DNA of 64,000 bases from Adiantum capillus-veneris (Eukaryota; Streptophyta; Polypodiopsida; Polypodiales; Pteridaceae). The stretch lies in contig CM043971.1 in NCBI GenBank assembly GCA_014529385.2, positions 24,047,769 to 24,111,768 of the forward strand, written 5' to 3'. The notes beneath the pieces were generated by a model. That model did not search any database. It worked only from the letters and a program-made list of their open reading frames with translations, and had not been told where the DNA came from. Position numbers and translations under genes: made by a program. Positions 35,354 through 46,800 of this stretch are shown in pieces (the first letter of the stretch is position 1; every line of letters starts with the position of its first letter).

Positions 35354-36666
35354 CACTAGGTTGGTAATGGGACACTTTTATGTCCTGTTAAGTGACCATT
35401 TTCCTTGAATTATGTCAAGAGTTTCAAAATGGATTTTGAGGTGCTATCTATCTAGAAAGTTGTCTCATGAGCTGAAAAAAACTCGACATTTTTTTGGAAT
35501 ATGAATTCCATCTTTAACCTTGTCCTTGCACAACATTTCACAACCTAAACTGTGTGAAAAAACGGGTCCTGTTTTTGGCTTTTTGCAACTATACCACTCT
35601 AGAATTTATGTTTGTGAGGTCTATAATGCTAGAGAACTATCTTTAGTAGTCCTCAACATATCCTGATGCTTCTAGGGAGAAATAAATGTTAAAGTTGTAA
35701 GTTATGACCAAATTACAAAAATTGTCAAATCCTATTTTTTAGCCAATTTTAGCTCTTCTATGATTTTTTTTGGTGGCTTTCATGATATCCAAACGCAGTT
35801 TTGATTTTCTATGTCTCATATTGTAACATAAAGCTAATATTTCTTGAGTTTTGGGGCACCTAATACCCTATTTTTCATAGTAGACAATGATGGTTGATTT
35901 TTTCAATTATAGAAGAAAACAAAGCATTCTAGTATATCAAGTATAGCTTTTTCAATATTTTTAGTTTCTCGTGACAACTACATGCATTTTGTAGGTAGTA
36001 ACCATATCTAGTCATAAGGATCAAATTTGGCTAGATATTGAATAGTTTCTATGGGATTCTACAACTCATAATGTTGAACCCAGTTTTTTCATGTTTGCTG
36101 TATTTAGCACTTCATCTTTGTCCCCAAGATTCCCCTTGGTAAGAGATGTATTATTCTTTTGATATGCTCCATGGCTCCTTATGAACATAAAGGATGATAG
36201 GGAACTAAGAAAACATGCATATATTATTTGTATTGAGTGTGGCTATAGAAACTTTGATGATAGGTTTGCAGAATGGTAAAAATTCAACTTTTTTGTACCT
36301 ATTTCTTTTGGCAAAACAAAAAATAGTGAGTGAGAAGCAATCATATGTTCTGACCACCAACCCATTGAAGTTAACTAGGGAATTTTATCTCAAGTCCTAC
36401 AAAAATCCCTAATCTTATTTTTATGCAAGAAAACGTAAGAAATGACTGTTTTGATGAAAATGTACTGGTCCATCAACTTTGGAGGCTTGGTGTGACACAA
36501 AGATGAGAAATTTTACAAGTTTCTTATTTTTTCCATGTGAAGTAGTCCTTGAACTATAACCTCATGAAAGGATTTTACAAAATGAGTGGATCTACTATGG
36601 TTTTGGAGGTTTTTTTCAAAACCTTGAAAGGACACTTTTATGTCCTGTTAGGTTACCAACCTAGTG
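35354..36666. mobile_element. Non-autonomous terminal-inverted-repeat element, 1.3 kb
   Basis: Ends are CACTAGGTTGGTAA and its exact complement TTACCAACCTAGTG. Just inside both ends lies GGACACTTTTATGTCC, a short stem in the same orientation at each end. Flanks are TTAA on both sides (35350-35353 and 36667-36670). CACTA ends suggest the CACTA superfamily, but that group makes three-base duplications, while TTAA is typical of piggyBac. The shared A/T also allows a TA reading. No transposase frame is present; the longest ORF is 65 codons. It lies inside the gypsy-type element. Confidence 0.75.
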
Positions 36667-36737
36667 TTAAGCTTTTCAGAGTGTTTGTAACAATGTTGTC
36701 AAGTCAAATTTGAAAAATCACTTCAACAAGTGTCAAA

Positions 36738-37047
36738 AGACATTATACGCCTATGATGTCTTTTCTCCCAGATTTTTCCAGTTTTCAATTTTAAGCTTCT
36801 CCAAGTGTTTATCTTTGACTTTCAAGTGTTTTTATCAAGTCTGAATGCAATAATAAGCTCTGAATCAAATTTTTCCTATTCCTTGCATTTTTTGCACTTT
36901 GACTTGGTCTTTTGGGTTTCTAGGATTGTTAAAGCCCTTGTTTCTAGTTGATCTTAGGGTAAAACCCCCCTTTTGAACACTCTGGTATTCAAATTTTCTG
37001 TTTTGGTCTCTGTTTAGCCCTTAAGACATCATACGCGTATGATGTCT
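36738..37047. repeat. Two further 24-bp palindromes, 286 bp apart
   Basis: Copies at 36738-36761 and 37024-37047. These continue the right palindrome block across the TIR element, which therefore landed inside it. Confidence 0.85.
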
Positions 37048-37560
37048 AAAGTTGCAGATTTCCAGTTTTTTGGCACAGAACTCTTCCAAGAGCTCTCTTA
37101 AGTGCTTAGCAACACTCAGTTTCACAGAAAATTTATCTGAACTTTCTTTATTGCATATTTCACTACCAAATCCTCTTTTTAGTGATCTAACATGCAATCA
37201 AACGCATCAAGAAAATAGAACACCAATTGATAGCTTTAGATCAGGATCAAATCAGAACCTACCTAAGCTACTTCTAATCATAAAATTGGTTTTTTGCAAT
37301 TGAAAATATAAAGAGATATACTGCCACACACGGAGGAGAAAATGCTTTCTATGTCAGCAACCACTCAACTCCAACAAAACCAATCTAATCTACACTAAAT
37401 TGTCTATCACGAAAGACCTAGGAAAGCCACATGCTCCCTAGAACCTCTCTAAGATCATAAGAGTCCACCACTGCTAGATCCTTCCTAACTAAGATATACA
37501 AAGTAAATGAGTGAATCACCTCGTAGGATTAGTCTAAGGTCACCTACTTAGGGCTCTCAT

Positions 37561-37577
37561 CCCCGGCAATGGCGCCA
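37561..37577 (-). other. Primer-binding site, tRNA-Asp type
   Basis: The minus strand reads TGGCGCCATTGCCGGGG two bases after the 5' LTR, matching the site of Athila/Tat-like plant gypsy elements apart from one base. Confidence 0.85.
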
Positions 37578-37579
37578 AA

Positions 37580-38510
37580 TGTTGGGCGGTTACGCCGCTA
37601 GCGGATGCTGTAATAGCGAGAACTCAACCAACAAACAAGAATGTCAGACGAGGACGGAGCTTGACCCACAGGCTCATGGAAACAAATAGATGGGTGTCAA
37701 TCACCTACTCGACCTTCTAGAGACAATCACTACCAAGGAAATCAAATCTAAGTTCTAAAAATGCAAATGACTGAAATCCATCCTACGAGCAAACGCTATC
37801 CGAAACATGATCAAAAGTCATCAAATTAGCCTAAAACTCAAAGGGAATCTATACACCACGCAAGGACAGTACCCTATGAATTTACGCTTTAATATTAACC
37901 TGCAAACACTCCGTGTGGTAATCAAGTATAAAGATAGGCCAAAAATTACAGGTCACTGAATCTCTACTTCGATGGTTCTAATGTGTAGTTCTACTTGCTC
38001 GGTTCTATCGATATATAGCACACTGAATTCCGACACACAGATCAAGAGAAAACTCACAAAGAATCTCGTGGGAGCTCGCCTCGCGTAGAAGCCGTATGCA
38101 CATACGCTTGGTATTGGTCTGTAGCCCTTGCCGTCGCTATGGTAATGGCGATGTAGCTTCTCAAATGGCTGCTCCGTAGCTCTTGTAGCAAGAGGATAAG
38201 ACTCTCTCTCACACACACACTCTCTCTCTCAGACACAGTCACAGTGCTCAAAAACTCAACTTGATTAATGATAAGTCCTCCTTTAGGTTTACAAAAGTTG
38301 GATTTTATACCTCAGCCTTGGAGGTGTGAAATCATCTCTACTTACAAATGCGGGCACAACTATCTTGCCTACTTGAATGGAATACAATGTGGAAACTCAA
38401 TCGAGTCCCGCTAATTACAAATGATTGGCTCAATGAAAAATAATATTGGCAAGACATTTATTACAATGAATAGTTGCAAAAGTGTGGTTGTGTTGTCCTT
38501 CGGCTCAACA
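37580..38510 (-). repeat. 5' LTR of the gypsy-type element
   Basis: 931 bp, TGTTGGGCGG to CTCAACA on the plus strand. The same length as the other LTR despite many substitutions. It contains a CT/CA-rich run near 38,200-38,235. Confidence 0.9.
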
Positions 38511-41130
38511 AGGTCCATAGGGTTTCTAGGTAACACAAAGAGCACCATGTGGCCTTAGGAAAATAGGGTTTCTAGCCATAAAAAAGAGCACCCTTTCACC
38601 TCAGAAATATAGGGTTTCTAGAAAACAAAAAAAGCACCCTTTGTTCCTTTGTCCATAGGGTTTCTAGCCAGCAAAATTAGCATCCTGTGGCCTTATGGGG
38701 CCATAGGGTCTCTAGCTCACACAAAGAGCACCCTTGTGGCGTTAGGACCATATGGTTTCTAGCTAACAAAAGAGCACCATTTGAACTTAGGGACACAAGG
38801 TTTCTAGCTAGCACAAGGAGTGCCATGTGGCCTTAGAGACACAAGTTTTCTAGATAGCAAAAAGAGAATCCTATGGCCATAGGGTTTCTAGCCAGCAAAA
38901 ATACCACCATAGCCTTAGAGCCATAGGGTTTCTAGACAAAACAAAGAGCACCATGTGGCCTTAGGGCCATATGGTTTCTAGCCGACAAAATGAGAACCTT
39001 GTGGAATTAGGGCAATATAGTTTCTAGTTGGCCCCTATAGTCTTAGGGCGACAGGGTTTCTATCTATCCCAAGTGTCCTTATGGCCATAAGGTTGCTAGC
39101 TAACACAAAGAGCACCATGTGGCCTTAGAGCCATAGGGTTTCTAGACTAAAAAAAGAGAACCCTATGGCCTTAGGGCCTAAGGCTTTCTAGATAGCCCCT
39201 ATGGCCTTAGGGCCATGAGGTTTCTAGCTAACACAAAGAGTATCCTATGGACTTTTGGAAGTAGGGTTTCTAGCCAAAAAAAACATCACCATTTGACCTT
39301 AGGGCCACAAGGGCTCTAGTTAACCCCTGTGCCCTTAGGTCCATAGGGGCTCTAGCTTACCTATGTGGCCTTAGGGCCATAGGGTTTCTAGATAACAAAA
39401 AGAGAACCATGTGGCCTTAGGGACATATGGTTTAAAACCTACAAAAAGAGAACTTTGTGGCCTTAGTTCCATAAGATTTCTAACCAACAAGAAGAGAAAC
39501 ATGTGGTCTTAGGGCCATAGGATTTGTAGCGAAAAAGAAGAGCACCATGTGGCATTAGGTGCATAGGGTTTTTATCCAGAAAAAAGAGAACCATGTGGCC
39601 TTAGGGCCATATGTTTTCTAGCCAAAAAAATATCACCCTATGGACCTAAGTCCATAGGGATGGTAGCTAACCCCTCTAGCCTTACGGCCATAGGGTTTAT
39701 AGCTAACATAAAGAGCACTCTGTGGCTTTACGGTCATAGGGTTGCCAGCTAACACAAAGAGCACCATGTGGCCTTAGGGTTTCTAGCCAACAAAAAGAAA
39801 ACCCCTTTGGCCTTAGGACCGTATGGTTTCTAGATTAAAAAAGAGCACCATGTGGCCTTAGTACCATGGGGTTTCTAATTTAGAACACAAGGAGTGCTAT
39901 ATGGCCTTAGAGACATAGGTTTTCTAGTTAACAAAAAGAGCACCCTAGGGTTTCTAGCCAATACAAATAGCACCATGTGGCCTTAGAGCCATAGGTTTTC
40001 TAGCCAGTAGAAAGAGCACCATGTGTCCTTAGGGCCATAGGGTTTCTAGCCAGCAAAAAGAGCACCCTATGGCGTTAGGTCCATAGGGTTTCTAGGTAAC
40101 CCCTATGGACTTATGGCCATACTCGGGGGGGTCACTATGTATAAATTGTGTATATCATGTACGTTCAAGGACTTGTTTTAAAACTCATTATCTATGAAAT
40201 ATTGACAAATAAAATACAACTTTTTTTATGCAATCTATAATTTTTTTCCCAATTCTATTTTATGGTACCCCTCTCTATGTGAAAATGGGAGAAAAAATAA
40301 AATTTAATAACTTTTTTTGCTGCACTCATGTGATGGTCACATAATTATTAAGTGACCCCCTTGAGGGGCCGTAGAATTTTTATCTAACATAAAGATCACC
40401 CTGTGGCCTTATGGAAATAGGGTTTCTAGCTAGAACAAGGAGCACCATGGGGCCTTAGGGCCATATGGATTTGACATAACACAAAGAACACCTTTGGACC
40501 TTAGGGACATAGGGTTTCTAGCTAACTGAAAGAGCACCTTGTGGCCTTAGGGCCATAGGGTTTCTTAGCTAGAAAAAAGAGCACCATGTGGCCTTAGGGA
40601 CATAGATACCGTAGCAGACAAAAAGAGCACCTTGTGGCATTAGGGACTTAGGGATTTTAGCTAACAAAAGGAGCACCTTGTGGCCTTAGGGTCATAGGGG
40701 TTTTAGCTAACACAAAGAGCACCGCATGGCCTTAGGTCCATAGCATTTCTAGCTAGAAAAAGAGCACCCTATGGACTTAGGGACATAGATGATCTAGCCA
40801 AAAAAAATAGCACCTTGTGGCCTTAGGGACATAAATATTTTCTAGCTAACAAAAGGAGAACCATGTGGCCTTAGGGCCATAGGGTTTTTAGCTAGCACAA
40901 ACATCACCCCGTGACCTTAGGGCCATAGGGTTTTAGACAACAAAAATAACACCCTCTGGCATTAGGTCCATAGGGTTTTTAGCTAAGAAAAAAAGAACCT
41001 TGTGTCCTTAGGGACAAAGGGTGGCCTAGGAGCACCTTATGGTTTGGGATTATAAGTCCTTTGTAATAAAGGGAATCCTATGACCCTAAGGTCATAGAGT
41101 TCCTCACTAACATAGATAGCACCCTATGGC
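38511..41130. repeat. Hairpin satellite B, right part
   Basis: The same roughly 47-bp unit as 18,670-19,858, continuing after the gypsy-type insertion, about 50 copies, interrupted by a short inverted-repeat insertion at 40,125-40,360. Copies are more decayed towards 41,000. Confidence 0.9.
40125..40360. mobile_element. Small MITE-like insertion in satellite B
   Basis: About 236 bp of AT-rich, unique sequence bounded by GGGGGTCACT (40127-40136) and its complement AGTGACCCCC (40351-40360). It breaks the satellite period. No clear target duplication was seen, so the call rests on the ten-base ends and the interruption. Confidence 0.5.
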
Positions 41131-41219
41131 CCTAGGGTCACAGGGTTCTAGTATAGATCCATTAGTACATAATGCTCTTCTATGTAGTATTCAAGGCAAA
41201 TTGGGTTCCTTTTCAATGT

Positions 41220-43700
41220 AAGGATGTAAAAAGATGAGTTTATGACAATGGAGTGAAGATTGCTTTTTATGGAGTGACAATGTCAAAAGCAAGGTGGGTA
41301 GAGCTTAAAGAGGACACTCCAAGTGAGAAATTCATAGACTTATATATTGAAGGCTTTAAAAAAGTCACTCCGTATTTAGGTAAATTGAGTAGCGCAAAGA
41401 AAAATAAGAAGCAAAAGAATGAAGACATAGGTTAACCAAGCCAATCTAAAACTCTTAAGGAGAGTCAAACTCCCTCACTTAGAGAAAATAGTAGAAATGT
41501 GGTCGAAGAAAATCTTTCAATTATACCCTTATAGAATCAATAAGCAGGAGATCCTAGTGGACCTGCAACCCCAAGAGTTGAAACCCCCTCAGTGGTAGTG
41601 GTCGTGGAATTACTCGCCTTAGCTGTGTTGAACTCTATTATATAGCCCAAAGGAAACGATATTCATAAAGAAGTTACCCAAAACTTCTAAGAGTGGGCTA
41701 GATGGATACAATGAAATTTCTCACTATTTTAAAGTTTGGTGTACATTTTACTCAATTGATCACAGTTGAATAATGCAAACTTTCACCATATGGCTACAAG
41801 GAAAACCATTGATAGATGTGTATGTGAAATACCCTTTGAAGCAGTTTGGAGGGGACTCTAGACCCGTCTCCGATGCAGCGCATTTGATGCTGTATAATCC
41901 AATCACAAAAATTACCTTTACAGACAACTGAAGTGCATGGAGACAAGCTAGCAAAATACCACTATTGGATTATCTCTGGTCAACATTCCATCATAGCGGC
42001 TAGAGTTTTTTTGTAACAACAAAACTGAATTTTCTTCTAGAAACGAGTTTCATAAGTTTAGAGCCGCAAGGGTAGTGGTAGATGCTCCCAAAGATATTGT
42101 TGCTCAAATATAAAAAATGGAGAACATGAAGAGAATAATAGCAATGAAGCACAATCCTTATGTGGTGGCCTTGAAGCATGGCCTTGGTCAATGGCTTACA
42201 TATTCTAAACCAATAAAACTCAAGGCAAGAGTTCCTATTGTTCATCCGAGTCGAGCACCCTAGGATGTTAGTTCCACTTTCCTATTCTCATTTATGTTAC
42301 AAATATGTCTTGAAATAAAGTTAATTTTATTTTCTTTATTTTCAAGGCCTTTGTAAATGTGACAAACGTCACGTTTGGCCATAAATCATGTGCCAACAAA
42401 GAAGCACACATGGTCATGTAGAATGATGATATCTACGACCAATGGATAAACATCTTGAAGAAGCATCAGGAATCATCTGATCATGGGAAACAACCAAGCA
42501 TAACAAACTCTAGATGACTAAATGGTATAGAATATAGTGATGTTAAGTTATTACAATAGGAGTCAATAAAGGAGAAGATCTACTTAGTGAACAAACCATA
42601 TCAAGTAGTCATGCTCGACTTCACTGTACGTGCAAGGAATTTAAAGCAGTCCAAGGTTTTTGAGCCTTGGATGTTGATTGCGTTTGAAAAGATAGATCCA
42701 TTAACAACATCAGTTATTTCATGGAAAGAATGTATGTCTCGTTATAACATTATAGATGAGGTCTATAAATCTCTCTTCACAAGATGTACTCAATGGCTAA
42801 ATCTCATGCTACAAAAAGAAAAGGAGAAAGAGCCACTTCCAAAGATCACCAGGGGATATTTTCATTGGATCATTTCACAAAAGAATGGCACTTCTAATTT
42901 GAAATTCATTTTACCAAGGACACAATCAACTGCGTTGGAAATAATTTGGACGGCATTGAGTTTCTCCATAATGAGAATAGCTCTACAATTCATGTTGGTG
43001 TATGTATCATAGATACAATACACAAAAGTTTTACATCTAGTGATTGGATTGCTATCCAATTTGATAAATCAATTGATGGAGTATGTAGGGTAGCACATCA
43101 ACCATCAGAGTTTGTAATTGTTGGCTTAGTCAAGTATCATCATGCTGCTTCCCTAGAGAAGGCAATTTTTGAAAAAGCTAGATGGTATAAAATGCATGTT
43201 CTACCTTTGAGCTCCTTAATGGGATCAAAGAACATTCAAACATGTGATCTTCACAAAGTAGTTTTTGGGGTTTGGGAATTATTTAGTCAAGGAGAGTAGT
43301 ACACCAACTACTTTAGTGTTAAAGAGTCATTGTTGGAGCCAATGCATACTCTCTGCATCAACAACGAGAAGTATGATGTTGTGACCATGGCCAAATCTTT
43401 TCTTGTGCATCGTGAAATCAAATTCATCCGTGTCAAATAAGATGATCAAGTAATAGACATCTTCTCATTAGGCTATGGGACTAAATAGGCACTACAACAA
43501 CAAAGAAAGGTACTATCAATTCTCTGTACTAGTGATCAAATGATGCAATTGGAAGCTCTTTGCCATACGAAAGTGGATGAAGACCTTGATCTTAGAAGAT
43601 GGGTAGGTGTGGATACCACGAAGAAAGACAATCCCAAAGGGTCAGAGGAAGAAGAAATTGAAGAACCATTGGATACAAGTGCTAATGTTATTCTATAAAT
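41220..43700 (+). pseudogene. Decayed gene with a possible ParB-like GQH motif
   Basis: Protein-like frames follow one another on the plus strand: 41,253-41,435 (ARWVELKEDTPSEKFIDLY), about 41,780-41,850 (IDRCVCEIPFEAVW), about 41,951-42,020 (YHYWIISGQHSIIAAR), 42,049-42,270 (VVVDAPKDIVAQI, then LGQWLTY), 42,587-42,940, and after a frame shift 42,946-43,299 (NNLDGIEFLHNENS). Stops and shifts separate them. Some gaps could be introns, for example near 42,015-42,048. The GQHS-x3-A phrase recalls the ParB/sulfiredoxin box, as in the gene at 6.9-10.6 kb, but no methyltransferase motif follows. Function unknown. It stands between hairpin-satellite blocks and inside the inverted arms, so it may be cargo of that structure. 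Confidence 0.4.
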
Positions 43701-43899
43701 TCTACAAGAAAGCTATCCACCCATGATATTACATTAATGATATTGAGTTTAATATTTTTATCATTTTATTTTATTTATCCTATCTCAAATCCACCCATGA
43801 TGTTCATAACATTGATTTTAGTTTGTTTTGTTCTAAATTTTATTTTTTTTGAAAGAATGTGAACATGTGAGTTTGAGTTTTTCTACAATAAACGAATTA

Positions 43900-46800
43900 G
43901 ACTTAAGTGTATGATATTATATAGACATATTTTGGCAAATAGCATCCTAAATATATATGGTCATAAGATATATTATGTAATACTTTAAAGTTAGGAGATC
44001 ATATGATGTTTATTATAGCTCATTTATAGTGAGTCTGATAAAGATAGAGGTTTGGTCAGAACACAATATGACTTAAGGATCACAGAGTTCTTTGTAGACA
44101 TGGCACCCTATGGCCCCAAGGCCATAGAATCCGCCAAAATAATTTGGACTACCTTAAAACCTTGTGGTCATAGGGTGATGACATAGAATCTCTAGAAGCG
44201 CACATAAGCATTTGAGCTAACCTACAACCTTACAACCATAGGGTGTCAACATAGAATCTCTAGAAGGACACATAATCTACCCAAGAACATTTGAGCTACC
44301 CTAAGGCCATAGGGTGGTTATTCTAGGTCACGTAAAGACTCTTGAAGTGTTTCAAAAACATTATCCTTTATCCTTACTATCTTGTTGAAGATCTTAGGGT
44401 CATAGTGTGTGGATTCCATACCAAACTTATGGAAGAAGATATGCCAACTTATGTCCTTGGAATCATAGGGGTCATATACAATAGGGACATAGATTCTTTA
44501 GCTTGTGATCAAGATTTAATATTCTATTGAGAATGAAATAAGCTAGAGAAAATACAAAAGTTTTTCTTCCTCAAAATTACAAAATGATAGTGTGAATAGT
44601 TGATTTATAATCATTTTTGGTTGAGTTTAAGTTCTTTTATTATGAATTGATGGTGTAAGCATTTGAAATAAATATCTTTGGATTGAAAATGACAAGATTA
44701 AATGTATATTCAACATTTTTTGTAAATTTCAATTACTCGCTTAGACAATGAACATCAAGTATCAAAGTGAAAATGGTTTATAAAGCATTTGTCCTTTGGT
44801 TTAAGCAAAGATTGAGTTCTTCAATTGCAACAAGATTTTATTCAAAGATAGAAGGTACGATTATTTTGGTCCGAACTATGATTTTGTTTTTCTTCTAAAT
44901 GATGTAGAGAATTGAAATGGATATCTTGAATTGTTTTAATAGAGAAAAGCTAGGACAAGTACAATTTTTTATCTTGTCATGTAGCAATGGAAACATTGTA
45001 TCAACGTTTATTGCAAAGAAATGATTGTATAACGTATGAAAATTGTTTAAGTTTGTATATCTAGTGGTTAAATCAAAGACTACCAAATGCATTGAAGTGC
45101 AAATCTTAGATCTATTAATGAACACTATGGATGTGTTTACAATTTTGAAAATCTTTATTTTGAATTTTGAGGCCTTGATTAGTTAATTAGGCATGTTTTT
45201 CTAACAGATTAAAGATATGCCACCCCTTCCATTCTTTTAAAACTTCCAACGTCCCATATTTTTGAAGATTTTTGTCAGACAACCAAATTTAAATACAAGG
45301 TTATTAGGAACATTGAGAAATTTAATTGTGTTATTGAATTTAATCATATAAAAAATAATTATTTATGATCATGTGACTTTAAAATCAAGAAAACCATAAA
45401 ATTGAAGACTTGGAAATCTATTAGTTTTTAAAAATGAGCACCTACAAAGATATGGTTGGTTCTCTTTTCAATGCTCCCATTTTCACTTTGAAATATATTA
45501 TTAGTATTATTTGTACTTTTCTCTTTCCATAAGGACATTGGTTATTGTCAACTTTCAAATTCCTTTTATAGTCTACACTTTCAAAGGACCCTATGGTCTT
45601 GAGGTCATAAGGGTGACATAGTTTAGGTGTCACATATTTTTAGCTTATTTGGATTTCTTGTGCGATGGTTCAAGTGACACTTAAGAAGACAAGAAAAATA
45701 GGATCTATGTAGCACTACATACTCTTATGTTCAATGCATACCATGCTATGGTCAAACCATACAAAGGACACTCTATTGCCCTTGGTCCATAGGGTCCCAT
45801 TATAGAGCCCCTATGGATACAATTATGCCAGCAATGACCTTGGGGTCATTGAGTACTCTTAGTTTGTAGTACATTAAGATGTTAAAGTGTAGGGAACATT
45901 TGTCACATATTTTTAGGTTATTTGGGTGTCTTGTGTGATGGTCCAAATTCCTTTTATAGTCTATACTTTCAAAGGACCCTATGGTCTTGAGTCCAATGGT
46001 CTTGAGTCCATAAGGGTGGCATAGTTTAGGTGTCACATGTTTTTAGCTTATTTGGGTGTCTTGTGTGATGTTCCAAGTGGCACTTAAGAAGACAAAAAAA
46101 ATAGGATCTATGTAACACTACATACTCTTATGGTCAAAATAGGATCCCATTATACATCCCCTATGAATACAATTATGTCACCAGTGGCCATGGGGCCATT
46201 GAGTACTCTTTGTTTGTAGTACATTAAGATATTAAAGCGTAGGGCACATTTGTCACCCTATGACCATAAGTCCATAGGGTTGTCTAACTAACATAGAGGG
46301 AACGAGATCACCAAAATTTATCCTATGTCCAAAGGCTATAGATTGCTTTCATTTTCTCTATAAGGTACTCCATATAGTCTCTATGTCCATTTTCTACAAT
46401 ATTCAAACTATACTTCCCTCTCTTTTGATTTCTATAAGAAATCCTTTTCTTATGGTAGTGGTTCCATAAAACATTTTTGGCTTTCATAGAGTCTTAAAAA
46501 TACTATGTCACAAACTTCTTGCATTTGAGAAATTTGGACCAATAAACCCATATCTTTCAGTAAATTTTGAAATACCAATTTCTTTTGGGTTTGATTTTTG
46601 GGAAGTTTAAAATTTTTCAAAATGTCACTCCTGTTCATTACCTCATCCAAGAATCTCACCCTTTCTTAAACATTGGAAATATCTAATCCTAAAAGGTTGG
46701 TCATATGTTCTCTAGTAATCTTTAACCTTTTTTTTCTTTGCCGAGAACCTTCTGTTAAGTTTACTACATCTCTCATTCATTTTACTTGTGCTCTTAATCC

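Larger units (their letters stand above)
19859..38510 (-). mobile_element. Large non-autonomous Ty3/gypsy-type LTR element carrying gag-pro only
   Basis: Two 931-bp direct repeats (19859-20789, 37580-38510) begin TGTTGGGCGG and end CTCAACA. On the minus strand the primer site TGGCGCCATTGCCGGGG follows the 5' LTR (37561-37577), as in plant Athila/Tat-type elements primed by tRNA-Asp, and a GGAGGGGGGGA polypurine tract precedes the 3' LTR (20,790-20,802). Internal minus-strand coding shows zinc knuckles, a split aspartic protease and a W-repeat region, but I find no reverse transcriptase, RNase H or integrase. Two non-coding zones carry dispersed 24-bp palindromes. The element is 18.65 kb. Removing the nested copia and TIR elements leaves about 12.2 kb. 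LTRs differ by roughly 6-8% by eye. Flanks AGGGT and AGGTC are only an approximate target duplication inside satellite B. Confidence 0.85.

Noticed and set aside
21207-37047. CRISPR-like palindromic repeats with spacers
   Set aside because: Spacing is about 285 bp, the sequence between copies is itself similar, and the context is a plant retroelement.
37561-37577. tRNA gene near the primer site
   Set aside because: Only the short tRNA-complementary stretch is present, with no cloverleaf or A/B boxes.
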